Shown piece after piece: positions 16,458 to 24,109 of a stretch of 64,000 nucleotides of DNA; the stretch's first letter is position 1; each line of letters starts with the position of its first letter. A program made the position numbers and the translations under genes. Origin of the DNA: an uncultured Eubacteriaceae bacterium (GTDB taxonomy: Bacteria > Bacillota > Clostridia > Lachnospirales > CAG-274); contig CAMVJD010000003.1 of the NCBI GenBank assembly GCA_947167715.1, positions 55,469 to 119,468 on the forward strand. The letters are read 5' to 3'. The notes beneath the pieces are model-generated. The model was not told where the DNA came from. It saw only the letters and a program-made list of their open reading frames with translations, and did no database searches.

Positions 16458-17321
16458 ATGAAAAAGGAAGATGTAAAAATGGAAAAGATGACACTTGAGA
16501 TTATCGGGTTCTTGCAAAAGTGGGGATTATGGCGTGATACAACAATTCTTGCAAACGGTAACAGGTATTCATACTCAGCGGACAGGAACTTTAGGTATAT
16601 GGGATGTGATAATACAGAATTTGAAGAGAATGTAAAACCGGAAGATTATACAACGGGTCTCATAGATGAAAGAGATTGCGAGGGGAATCCGGTATGGCGA
16701 AGTTTCTCAAATCCCGAACATATATTGGATATTGTTTATGAAGGCCCGCTTTATATGCTGCTTGTATGTGATACATACGAGATCGGGAAATCCGAAATAT
16801 CAGAAATATCAGAAGAAGCGTTGGAATATATTTTTCATCATTCGGATATATTGGATGATTTCCTGTACGAAAAATATGAGTGTTATGATGCTTCTGATCT
16901 TTTGACGCAGATTTTGGAGGATAGATTTGACAACCCCGATTATACGCTATGGGATCCGCTTGTCTTTGATACTTGGGAAGAATATCAGGAGTTTGTAAAT
17001 GGAGAATCGTACAAGAGTGGGGAAGAAAAACTTACACCTGCCTATCAAAGATACGGAACCTATGAAGAATACCTGACGGATATGGAAATATCTGCCTCAT
17101 TGAGCAAAGAGGATATAGAACCGATCTGGGATAAAATGGTTTGGGATGCAAAATTGGAATTTATCAGGGAGTGCGCCTTGGATGAATCGGGAATCATCTC
17201 AATTCCGGAGGTTGCCGGGTATATAAAATCGGAGTTTAACAGAATTTTCGATCGCTATGGATTATGGTATGACTTTTGCTTTTCGTGGTCACTTACCTGT
17301 TACAAAAATGATGAATTTTAA
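16458..17321 (+). CDS. Conserved hypothetical acidic protein
   Basis: The 287-residue protein is rich in Glu, Asp, Tyr and Trp, without signal peptide, membrane segment or catalytic motif that I can identify. The ATG at 16458 follows GAGGGAGGTATC; a second ATG at codon 8 is possible. Repeated short acidic/aromatic stretches (LWRDTTILANGNRYSY near the start, YGLWYDFCFSW at the end) resemble proteins of unknown function next to accessory phosphatases in Ruminococcus-type genomes. It is the last gene before the tRNA-Thr remnant and could close the sigma-WYL gene group. No function is assigned. Confidence 0.5.
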   Translation: MKKEDVKMEKMTLEIIGFLQKWGLWRDTTILANGNRYSYSADRNFRYMGCDNTEFEENVKPEDYTTGLIDERDCEGNPVWRSFSNPEHILDIVYEGPLYMLLVCDTYEIGKSEISEISEEALEYIFHHSDILDDFLYEKYECYDASDLLTQILEDRFDNPDYTLWDPLVFDTWEEYQEFVNGESYKSGEEKLTPAYQRYGTYEEYLTDMEISASLSKEDIEPIWDKMVWDAKLEFIRECALDESGIISIPEVAGYIKSEFNRIFDRYGLWYDFCFSWSLTCYKNDEF

Positions 17322-17390
17322 GCACCTTCAAATTTTTTAAGATGTAAAACCCTGTAAATACTGTTTTTCTAAATCGCGGAAATAATAAAA

Positions 17391-17407
17391 GCCGCTTGTT
17401 CAGCGGC
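17391..17407 (-). terminator. Terminator downstream of the tRNA-Thr remnant
   Basis: On the minus strand GCCGCT-gaaca-AGCGGC is followed by TTTTATTATT, a standard intrinsic terminator. It lies 11 bases past the tRNA 3' end in the tRNA direction, as expected for the original transcript end of that tRNA. Confidence 0.7.
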
Positions 17408-17417
17408 CCTTAGCTAA

Positions 17418-17459
17418 GCCAATAACGGGAGTCGAACCCGTGACCTCATCACTACCAAT
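17418..17459 (-). tRNA. 3' half of tRNA-Thr(GGT), attachment-site remnant
   Basis: Read on the minus strand, the sequence gives an anticodon loop TTGGTAG (anticodon GGT), stem strand TGATG, variable loop AGGTC, T-arm ACGGG-TTCGACT-CCCGT and acceptor strand TATTGGC. The 5' half is missing: bases beyond 17459 do not pair as a D-arm or complete the anticodon stem. A 3' tRNA half next to an excisionase gene is the signature of an attR/attL site from a tRNA-targeting integrase. It cannot make a working tRNA. Confidence 0.7.
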
Positions 17460-17655
17460 GACTGATAAGGGATTTTCCACACTTTTGCAAAAATATGGAA
17501 AACGGCTTATACAGCCTGTTACGCGCATAAAAGTTATTTTAATTTCCAAAAATTAATCCTTGTTTTTTGTATAAATAAATGCCAAATAAATGCCAAAAAA
17601 TATGTGGCTTTTTTACAACAAACATTATAATAAAAACTATGCGGAGGCGATATAA

Positions 17656-17841
17656 ATGCTTGAAAACTACAACGATGTATTAAAACCCAACGATGTCTGC
17701 AAGATACTGCTGGTAGGCAAGGGAACGCTTTACAAGCTGCTTGATTCTGGTCAGCTTAGGGGCTACAAGTCAGGCAAGAATTGGCATATTACCAAACAAG
17801 CTGTTATCAACTACTTAAATTCCATGTCCGAGGGAGACTAA
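17656..17841 (+). CDS. Excisionase-family helix-turn-helix protein, copy 2
   Basis: This 61-residue paralogue of the 8099-8287 protein differs at only about eight positions plus the tail. It has the same HTH (DVCKILLVGKGTLYKLLDSG) and wing (KNWHITKQAVINYL). The leader GCGGAGGCGATATAA before the ATG is also shared. It stands 200 bases from the tRNA-Thr 3' half, the usual place for an excisionase, but the tyrosine integrase it would serve is not in the window. Confidence 0.8.
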   Translation: MLENYNDVLKPNDVCKILLVGKGTLYKLLDSGQLRGYKSGKNWHITKQAVINYLNSMSEGD

Positions 17842-17901
17842 CAAGGTTAGGCTCCCTCTATTAAAAATCTCATTTTGTTTTTAATGGCCACGATAACCCT
17901 T

Positions 17902-19773
17902 TTAGGAATTGTAGTTGAATACAGCTTGCTTAGCAGGAAAGCTTGAATACACATACACGGTATTATCGTTATTTAGCAGTCTTGCACGACCTATAGCCTG
18001 TTCAAGTTCGCTTACTATATGGTAGATATGTATTTCTTTAAGTAAATCATCCTCAAAAGTTGAGAAATAAAACTTGTATCTATCATATATGACCTCTCTG
18101 AAATTTATAGTATCTTTGTTTATTATATCAACATCATGATCCATTACAGCAGCCATAAGTCTGCAAACCCTGTCGTTTGGGAATGGTGTTCCCAGTATTA
18201 GCAAATTTTTATCTGAATATCCGTCTTTACCCTGTGTATTTCCATAATGCAGGTCTGTATTATCATCTTCAAATTTTTTAAAACATATCTCATAGCAATC
18301 CTCGTGTCTGTTTCTTATTTCTTCATATTTATCCGTATTTTCTGCTATCCATTTTCTGCTGTAGCTCTGTTCTGTTTGTTGTATGACTTTGCCCTTATAT
18401 AAAACCTCTTTAACATTATATTCTTCAACATGCCTGTTTTTAAAGAACGCGGCGTAAACTTTAGTGTTTGCTGTAGCCGAAAGTATTATTATTTTCTGCT
18501 GCGGCAGTTCTTTTAGCCACGAGTAGTACAAAGTGCAGTTATCGGCTACAATAGATTTAGCGTTTAAAAGGTTTTCAAGATTAAAATCCACAATACTGTC
18601 TTTTGACAGGTCAAATTTTATCGTGTCTATACACAAAGGATCAACTCTGTTTAAATTTTTATATACTTTGGAGGCACTTTTTCTATAGTATTTCAATCGA
18701 TTCTTGATAATACCTGATATATAGCTGCGGCTTATCAAGGTGTTTATTTTATTTATGCTTACGCTGTCCGTATGGAAAACGGTCTGCAAAATATCCTCGT
18801 CTGCTATTATGGTATGTGTCCCCAGCACATCTGCATTGAATTGATATACCAGTCTGAAATGTGTTGTAACTATATTTCCCTCGTACTTCATCGTTTGTCT
18901 TAGGTTTTTGTTGAATTGGCGTATGCTCTCGTATTTTTTATTGAGCTTTTTCATAACCGCCCTATAACTGTAAAGGTCTCCCTTACGGTAACAAGCTTCC
19001 AATTCGGCTTTTTCGCAGTCTTCTATATCATCGGGAAGCGCAGGAGTGCTTACAGCATCAATACCCACAGCTTTAATGCGTTTTAAAACTTCATCTTTAA
19101 GGGCGTTGGTGGGGACTGCTATAATAAACTTTTTGTTTGTTTCCTGCATACATCTTATGTAGGTTTCCGTTTTGCCAAGCCCTGTTTGGGCATTGATAAG
19201 ATATATGCTGTCATTATTGGCAGAAACAGCGTTTTTTATATAATGATATAATTCGTTCCTTGCTGTGGTGATATCCGTGTACTCGACAGCATTATCGAGC
19301 GTAATTATTTCTTTTTTTGTTGCTTTGACAGTAGCAATTATATTCTTCCCGTGTTTGCAATCATTGGCATAAGGGCAGAAATTATCACAGCATTCAGGTA
19401 CATAAGGACATTTTGATATTTGGGTGCAATTCATATCCCATTTAGTGTAGTTATAGTCATAGGTGCAATTATCCTGCAAATTATTCATCATATTACGAAA
19501 ATACTTAATACCGCCTGAGATATGCACCAGATTGGTCAACATACCCCATAACTCTGGGTAGTGCAGCCAATAAGTGCCGTTTTTGCAATCCCTTATCAAT
19601 TTGCAGTTGTTATACAGATCATCACCCGTGATATGCTTTATCTGCTCCTGTGAATACCTGACTTTTTTATCGTTCCCAACGCTGTTTTTTGCATCTGCCA
19701 GGCGAATTACAAATATCTCTTCATTCGGAAAAAGTTTTTCATCTCTTTTATTATATAATATAGGCGCGTCCAA
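17902..19773 (-). CDS. SF2-like helicase part of a primase-helicase replication protein
   Basis: These 623 residues contain a cysteine cluster at about 118-145 (CTQISKCPYVPEC, then CPYANDCKHG), likely a zinc site, and a helicase core: Walker A NAQTGLGKTETY near 200, a DEAD-like IIADEDI, LSATANTK and the arginine-finger motif QAIGRARLL near the end. The only start in this frame is TTG at 19773. The frame continues upstream into coding sequence (FDACTVIYDGKS) that belongs to the primase gene at 19707-20438, so both were one gene split by a one-base shift in an A-run (19817-19822). The product would unwind DNA for element replication. A truncated copy is at 8341-9597. Confidence 0.7.
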   Translation of the reverse strand: MDAPILYNKRDEKLFPNEEIFVIRLADAKNSVGNDKKVRYSQEQIKHITGDDLYNNCKLIRDCKNGTYWLHYPELWGMLTNLVHISGGIKYFRNMMNNLQDNCTYDYNYTKWDMNCTQISKCPYVPECCDNFCPYANDCKHGKNIIATVKATKKEIITLDNAVEYTDITTARNELYHYIKNAVSANNDSIYLINAQTGLGKTETYIRCMQETNKKFIIAVPTNALKDEVLKRIKAVGIDAVSTPALPDDIEDCEKAELEACYRKGDLYSYRAVMKKLNKKYESIRQFNKNLRQTMKYEGNIVTTHFRLVYQFNADVLGTHTIIADEDILQTVFHTDSVSINKINTLISRSYISGIIKNRLKYYRKSASKVYKNLNRVDPLCIDTIKFDLSKDSIVDFNLENLLNAKSIVADNCTLYYSWLKELPQQKIIILSATANTKVYAAFFKNRHVEEYNVKEVLYKGKVIQQTEQSYSRKWIAENTDKYEEIRNRHEDCYEICFKKFEDDNTDLHYGNTQGKDGYSDKNLLILGTPFPNDRVCRLMAAVMDHDVDIINKDTINFREVIYDRYKFYFSTFEDDLLKEIHIYHIVSELEQAIGRARLLNNDNTVYVYSSFPAKQAVFNYNS

Positions 19774-20438
19774 ACTTTTTCCGTCATAAATAACAGTACA
19801 GGCATCAAAAGTTTTGTTTTTTGTACCAATGCGGTAGCGGATGCAAAATCCTTTATTCGTTCTACTTTTTCTTTATTATTTGAACCGTAATACTGCGATA
19901 ACGCATTAAACAGTCTATCGGGTGTAACAACATTAGTAGATACCTCTGTTATAAGCCCTTTACCGCCATAAAATATCCTGCTTGGGTCTTTGGTGGCTTT
20001 ATCGGCCTCAGGGAAAAGCTCAAGCAAAATTCCTATCATTATTTTGTAAAAATCCATATTTACAATAGGCTCATAATATCTGTAAACGATACGAAATTTG
20101 CTGCAGTTATTCGAGCTAAAGGTTTCGTATGCAAAGGCGACGGGCAGATCCAGTGATTCGGATCTTGCTATAGCCTCGTTTATAGATATTTTCTTATCTT
20201 TGTTGTCAAAGTCAAGACACAATAATTGTATCTCTAAAACTTCGTCCGATGTTCTTTTTTTACCAAATATTGCAGGGGCAAAAGTGCGACCTTTATTTCC
20301 TACCAAATCAGCTAACCTCTCTATAGAAATTTCAGCCTTACTTTTTATAAGTCTGTTGTTGATCAGCTTGATATCGTAGTCATTTGGCTTGTGTTGGTAT
20401 GATATTGTATCTAATGATACTTTTACGATATTGTTCAT
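19707..20438 (-). CDS. AEP-type primase part of a primase-helicase replication protein
   Basis: The 243-residue frame resembles the catalytic part of archaeo-eukaryotic-type primase-polymerases of plasmids and integrative elements: LLCLDFDNKD for the metal-binding aspartates, NCSKFRIVYRY and KDPSRIFYGGKG for the later active-site segments. The last 35 codons (LLMPVLLF onward) are out of frame; the real chain continues into the helicase gene if one A is added in the AAAAAAC run. The fused protein, about 850 residues, would prime and unwind DNA as a self-contained replication initiator. The start codon follows AAGGTGTG on the minus strand. Confidence 0.65.
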   Translation of the reverse strand: MNNIVKVSLDTISYQHKPNDYDIKLINNRLIKSKAEISIERLADLVGNKGRTFAPAIFGKKRTSDEVLEIQLLCLDFDNKDKKISINEAIARSESLDLPVAFAYETFSSNNCSKFRIVYRYYEPIVNMDFYKIMIGILLELFPEADKATKDPSRIFYGGKGLITEVSTNVVTPDRLFNALSQYYGSNNKEKVERIKDFASATALVQKTKLLMPVLLFMTEKVWTRLYYIIKEMKNFFRMKRYL

Positions 20439-20509
20439 TATTTTTCACACCTTTCAGTATTTTTATAATACTGTTAAGGTTTTATAAAAAATAATTGAAA
20501 GGATAAAAA

Positions 20510-20546
20510 AACAGCAGGATATTTGTATATGAAACATCCTGCTGTT
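20510..20546 (-). terminator. Intrinsic terminator of the antitoxin-like gene
   Basis: AACAGCAGGAT pairs perfectly with ATCCTGCTGTT around a 15-nt loop, and on the minus strand the stem is followed by a T6 run. It lies 37 bases past the stop at 20583. Confidence 0.8.
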
Positions 20547-20582
20547 AATAAGATATCATAAAAAGTTGGTGTATAAAGCGGT

Positions 20583-20759
20583 TTATAATTTTTTGATTCG
20601 ATTTCGTATACCCGTGAATATCTCGTCATGAGAAAAACGCTCTGGATCTTGTGCGGCGGCTTTATCGGCTTCGTCAAGGGCACGTTCGATATCAACATCA
20701 AAAACTTTACTGTACGTTTCTTGGTTTCTTAAATCCGGATTTGATCGTATATCTGACAT
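20583..20759 (-). CDS. Orphan Phd/RelB-like antitoxin, apparently shortened
   Basis: The 58-residue protein starts MSDIRSNPDLRN, like Phd/YefM-type antitoxins, and ends with ALDEADKAAAQDPERFSHDEIF, like the toxin-binding tail of RelB/DinJ-type antitoxins of Clostridia. The middle part of the usual 85-95-residue protein is missing, and no toxin gene is next to it, so it may be a relic or an anti-toxin against a toxin elsewhere. AGAGGTGAT precedes the ATG at 20759. A good terminator follows. Confidence 0.5.
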   Translation of the reverse strand: MSDIRSNPDLRNQETYSKVFDVDIERALDEADKAAAQDPERFSHDEIFTGIRNRIKKL

Positions 20760-20965
20760 AGCAATCACCTCTTGGCACTATATTATCAAAATTTCATCAA
20801 AATATCAAGTGCAGAATGTTTATTGGTGCATATTATTCTTGCAAATCTGATTTTTGAAAAATATTTCCGCTTAATGCATAAACAACCTTATATGTATATT
20901 GGTGTACATACACGGTACTATTTTAAAACATTTTATTAAAATTGAAAATTTTTTAAAACGGAAGG

Positions 20966-21169
20966 ATGTGCGTATATATGTACACTGAAAATTACAAAGA
21001 TATCAAACCTGTTATGACATTGAAGGAGGCGAGGGAACTGCTTGGTATAGGCAGAACCAAAATGACGGAACTTGTGAAGAATGGTTTTATATCTGCTGTT
21101 AAAATCGGTAGGTGTTATAGGATAAGGCGTGAAGACCTGATTGAGTTTTTGGAAAATTCAATGATATGA
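20966..21169 (+). CDS. Excisionase-family helix-turn-helix protein
   Basis: This 67-residue protein has an HTH_17 domain: MTLKEARELLGIGRTKMTEL as helix-turn-helix and KIGRCYRIRREDLIEFL as wing. It is only distantly related to the two 62-residue copies at 8099 and 17656. The ATG at 20966 is directly behind GGAAGG; the ATG four codons later has better spacing and may be the true start. It could be an excisionase or a small regulator of the divergent antitoxin-like gene or the AlbA_2 gene that follows. Confidence 0.7.
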   Translation: MCVYMYTENYKDIKPVMTLKEARELLGIGRTKMTELVKNGFISAVKIGRCYRIRREDLIEFLENSMI

Positions 21170-21178
21170 TTATATAAG

Positions 21179-21218
21179 TGAATTTTCGCTTGACATTGTA
21201 TGAAAATTCATTTATAAT
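21179..21218 (+). promoter_or_regulatory. Consensus promoter overlapped by a palindromic operator
   Basis: TTGACA (21190-21195), 17 bases and TATAAT (21213-21218) match the sigma-A consensus exactly. TGAATTTTC (21179-21187) and its exact complement (21202-21210) bracket the -35 box. A regulator bound there would block polymerase; the winged-helix AlbA_2 protein encoded just downstream is the obvious candidate. Confidence 0.75.
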
Positions 21219-21239
21219 GTGAACAAAGAGGTGAATAAA

Positions 21240-22535
21240 ATGAATTTTGAAAGTGAAAATACCGAATACAAATCAGTGTTTACAGATGAAATATATAAGA
21301 CTGTTATTGCCTTTGCAAATACAGGTGGAGGAATATTGTATATCGGTGTAAACGATAATGGCGAACCCATTGGCCTTGATGATTTGGATGACACTTATAC
21401 GAGAGTTACAAACGGTATTCGTGATGCAATTTTACCCGATGTTACTGTTTTTGTGAAATATTCACTCGAAAGTGAAAAAGTTATAAAAATTGAAGTGAAT
21501 GAAGGTGCATTCAAGCCATACTATCTTAAATCAAAAGGGTTAAAACCAAGCGGTGTGTATGTCAGACAAGGCGCATCAAGCGTACCGGCTTCATCCGATA
21601 TGATAAGACAGATGATAAAGGATTCCGATGGGGATGTTTTTGAAAATATGCGTTCTCTTGAACAAAATCTGAGTTTTAATTCCGCAAAAGCAACATTTGA
21701 AAAATACGGCATCGAGTTTTCGGAAGAAAAATATCGTGCTTTGGGCGTAGTCAATGCTTCGGATATGCTCTATACAAACCTTGCACTGCTGCTGTCAGAT
21801 CAGTGCGCACACACTGTAAAGGCGGCTGTTTTTGACGATGACAGCAATACAAGGTTCAAGGACAGCAAAGAGTTTACGGGTTCGATTTTTAAGCAGCTTG
21901 AAGATGCTTTCTCGTATCTTATGCTGTGCAACCGAGTTCCTGCCGAGATAAAGGGACTTACAAGGACCGAACATCCCGACTACCCTGAAGAAGCATTAAG
22001 AGAAGCGTTATTAAATGCGCTGGTACACCGTGATTACAGTTTCAGTGGCAGCATAATAATAAACATCAACGAAAAAGAAACGGAATTTATATCCTTGGGC
22101 GGACTTCTTCAAGGTCTGTCGGTCGAAGATATAAAGAACGGGATCTCACAACCAAGAAATAAAAATCTTGCGGAAGTTTTCCATAGGCTGCGCTTGATAG
22201 AATCATACGGAACAGGTATACGCCGAATATACAAGTTGTATGAAAACTGCTCTGCAAAACCGAGATTGGAAATCTCGCCTAATGTTTTTAAACTCATACT
22301 ACCGAATATGAATTATAATGGTTTCTATAATGACACTCCTGCCCGTACCCTTACAAAGCAACAGTCGACTGTTATAGAATATATCAGACAACATGGCAGC
22401 ATAAACGATGCCGAAATACAAAATTTGCTTGGCGTGAAAAAAACACGGGCATATATAATTGCGAAAAAAATGCTTGACGAAAAAATGATTTTGAAACAGG
22501 GAAAAGGGAACAATAAAAGCTATATATTGCCGTAA
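21240..22535 (+). CDS. AlbA_2 (Schlafen-like) ATP-binding transcriptional regulator
   Basis: The 431-residue protein begins with an AlbA_2 domain (ENTEYKSVFTDEIYKTVIAFAN, shortened here; GGGILYIGV; GVYVRQGASS), then an HATPase_c_4-type part (ALREALLNALVHRDYS, LIESYGTGIRRI) and ends in a winged helix (GSINDAEIQNLLGVKKTRAY). Such proteins are predicted regulators or nucleic-acid-binding ATPases, common in mobile elements. The start at 21240 follows AGAGGTG; an in-frame GTG at 21219 lies inside the promoter. The consensus promoter with palindromic operator directly upstream suggests autoregulation. Confidence 0.8.
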   Translation: MNFESENTEYKSVFTDEIYKTVIAFANTGGGILYIGVNDNGEPIGLDDLDDTYTRVTNGIRDAILPDVTVFVKYSLESEKVIKIEVNEGAFKPYYLKSKGLKPSGVYVRQGASSVPASSDMIRQMIKDSDGDVFENMRSLEQNLSFNSAKATFEKYGIEFSEEKYRALGVVNASDMLYTNLALLLSDQCAHTVKAAVFDDDSNTRFKDSKEFTGSIFKQLEDAFSYLMLCNRVPAEIKGLTRTEHPDYPEEALREALLNALVHRDYSFSGSIIININEKETEFISLGGLLQGLSVEDIKNGISQPRNKNLAEVFHRLRLIESYGTGIRRIYKLYENCSAKPRLEISPNVFKLILPNMNYNGFYNDTPARTLTKQQSTVIEYIRQHGSINDAEIQNLLGVKKTRAYIIAKKMLDEKMILKQGKGNNKSYILP

Positions 22536-22550
22536 TCATAATAATGTGAA

Positions 22551-22594
22551 AATATAGGTCGTAGAAATGCATTTGCAAATCCACGACCTATATT
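22551..22594. repeat. Hairpin repeat on the 3' side of the Fic gene
   Basis: A perfect 12-bp stem (AATATAGGTCGT/ACGACCTATATT) encloses a 20-nt loop beginning AGAAATGCATTTGCA. A related hairpin at 23934-23973 on the other side of the Fic gene keeps the loop core but has a different, still paired, stem. It lies between convergent gene ends and may act as a bidirectional terminator. Confidence 0.7.
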
Positions 22595-22610
22595 GATGCA
22601 TTGGATAAAT

Positions 22611-23834
22611 TCATTCAGAGACATCAAGCTTATTGAGTAATAGCTTATACCTATTGTAATTGCCGTCTTTTGCTATATCGAACAAATCGTTAAACTTGTT
22701 GGTTATATTAACAACATCATTTTTGGGTAAGGAACACATATCTGAAATTGTTTCTCTTGTAAGACCCGATTCCGAAACAGCACCGGAATCAAAAACAGTC
22801 GCTTTAAGTACAGCAAGCATAACAGATCGTTCTTCTGTATTGCCAAATCTGGTGCTTATCTTGTTTTCGTAATAAGCATACTGCTCCGATTTTTGGGAAA
22901 TATCTTCACACAGTTCGTCAAAAAGTTTTTGTAAAACATCAAGGAAGTATATTACAAAAGGCGTAATATCCCCTTTGTTTTTCTCGTCATTTACGGTATT
23001 AAACATTTTATAGTAAGAATTAACGTTTTCGCCGATAATATTAGCCAGCCAATAGCCTGACAAACTGTTAAAATTTGCCGAAAGCAAGTGGCTGCTTATA
23101 AAACGGCTCGTTCTGCCGTTACCGTCATAGAACGGGTGAATATAACCAAATAAATAATGAAAAGCCGAGATACGTATCAATATGTCGATATTGTCGTCAT
23201 TCAAAAAGTCTAACGCTGCGGTCATAGCTTCGTTAAGCTTTTCTTCGGGATAAATGCCGCTGTGAATGACTTTGCCGCTTTTGACATTAAGCACATTTAC
23301 GGCATCTTTTCTGAAATACTGACCATCGGGCTTGTTTTGCTTATCGCTTGAAATAACTTCAGCGAGAGCGACTTGATCATATATTTCGCGTATATCACTA
23401 CAAGTTTTTATACTGACGGATGCATTTTGCGCAAGTTCGTCATAAGATTTGACCATTCCGTGAAACTTTTTGGCAGCGCCCCTGAAAGTTTTGTTTTTCC
23501 TTACTTTTTCCAAAATTGAGATTATGTCTTTTCTTGTACTTGCCACGCCTTCGAGATCATTGGTCATAACAGCTTCATAGGATAACTGGCTGCTTCTATA
23601 TATTTGCAGCGAATCCGACTGCATTTTTTCTGTCAAAAGTTCCAAATTGCGGTTGCTGCTTTGGATCGACGAGATTATATGCGAAACCTCATCTGTTATA
23701 AGTATAAACGCAGGCGAACCGTTAATTTCAATGTTTGGCTTTATTGTATTTGCGCTTTTCAGCCTGTTTAAATATTCGGTTTCATAAGCTTTTTTATTTG
23801 TATAATAAAGAGATGATAAAAGTTTGTACTCCAT
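22611..23834 (-). CDS. Fic-domain AMP/UMP-transferase-like protein
   Basis: The 407-residue protein carries the canonical Fic loop HPFYDGNGRTSR near residue 245, with the catalytic His and phosphate-binding residues, and the N-terminal inhibitory helix motif TNDLEG at about 92, so it is a class II, self-inhibited Fic enzyme. Fic proteins transfer AMP or similar groups from nucleotides to hydroxyl side chains of target proteins. The C-terminal 80 residues resemble a winged helix (ETISDMCSLPKNDVVNITNK, shortened). No antitoxin is adjacent, in line with an internal inhibitor. Two related hairpins flank the gene, suggesting it moved as a unit. Confidence 0.9.
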   Translation of the reverse strand: MEYKLLSSLYYTNKKAYETEYLNRLKSANTIKPNIEINGSPAFILITDEVSHIISSIQSSNRNLELLTEKMQSDSLQIYRSSQLSYEAVMTNDLEGVASTRKDIISILEKVRKNKTFRGAAKKFHGMVKSYDELAQNASVSIKTCSDIREIYDQVALAEVISSDKQNKPDGQYFRKDAVNVLNVKSGKVIHSGIYPEEKLNEAMTAALDFLNDDNIDILIRISAFHYLFGYIHPFYDGNGRTSRFISSHLLSANFNSLSGYWLANIIGENVNSYYKMFNTVNDEKNKGDITPFVIYFLDVLQKLFDELCEDISQKSEQYAYYENKISTRFGNTEERSVMLAVLKATVFDSGAVSESGLTRETISDMCSLPKNDVVNITNKFNDLFDIAKDGNYNRYKLLLNKLDVSE

Positions 23835-23933
23835 ATAAACACCCTCTGTTGACTGCTTTAATTATATAATTATTATAACCGTTTATTGTTTTTTAGTCAA
23901 TCTTTAAGTTTTAGCAGCTATGTTTATGATTAT

Positions 23934-23973
23934 ATAAGACCATAGAAATGCGTTTGCAGATCTATGGCCTTAT
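23934..23973. repeat. Hairpin repeat on the 5' side of the Fic gene
   Basis: ATAAGACCATAG pairs with CTATGGCCTTAT (one G-U pair) around a 16-nt loop AAATGCGTTTGCAGAT. The loop core matches the hairpin at 22551-22594 while the stems differ in sequence but keep pairing, the pattern of a conserved structure. Confidence 0.7.
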
Positions 23974-24109
23974 TTTTACCGCCTGTCACGAAGTATTTCC
24001 CTGACGGCAATAACAACTATTCGGATTATAATATCCAGAACGGGCTTTGGATTTGTTATTTTAGCATTTGTAATACCTCCACAATATTTAGTTTAAACGG
24101 TTATAGGAG

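Larger units (their letters stand above)
17322..17655. other. Gene-free attachment-site region
   Basis: This 334-bp gap holds the terminator and tRNA-Thr half described separately and, further right, two tandem AAATAAATGCC repeats near 17574-17595, then the leader of excisionase copy 2. No protein gene is seen. It looks like one end of an element that integrated at a tRNA-Thr gene. Confidence 0.55.

Noticed and set aside
19810..19826. Programmed -1 frameshift at AAAAAAC between primase and helicase
   Set aside because: The heptamer is not in the right phase for tandem slippage (codons CAA-AAA-ACA), so a pseudogene, transcriptional slippage or an error is preferred.
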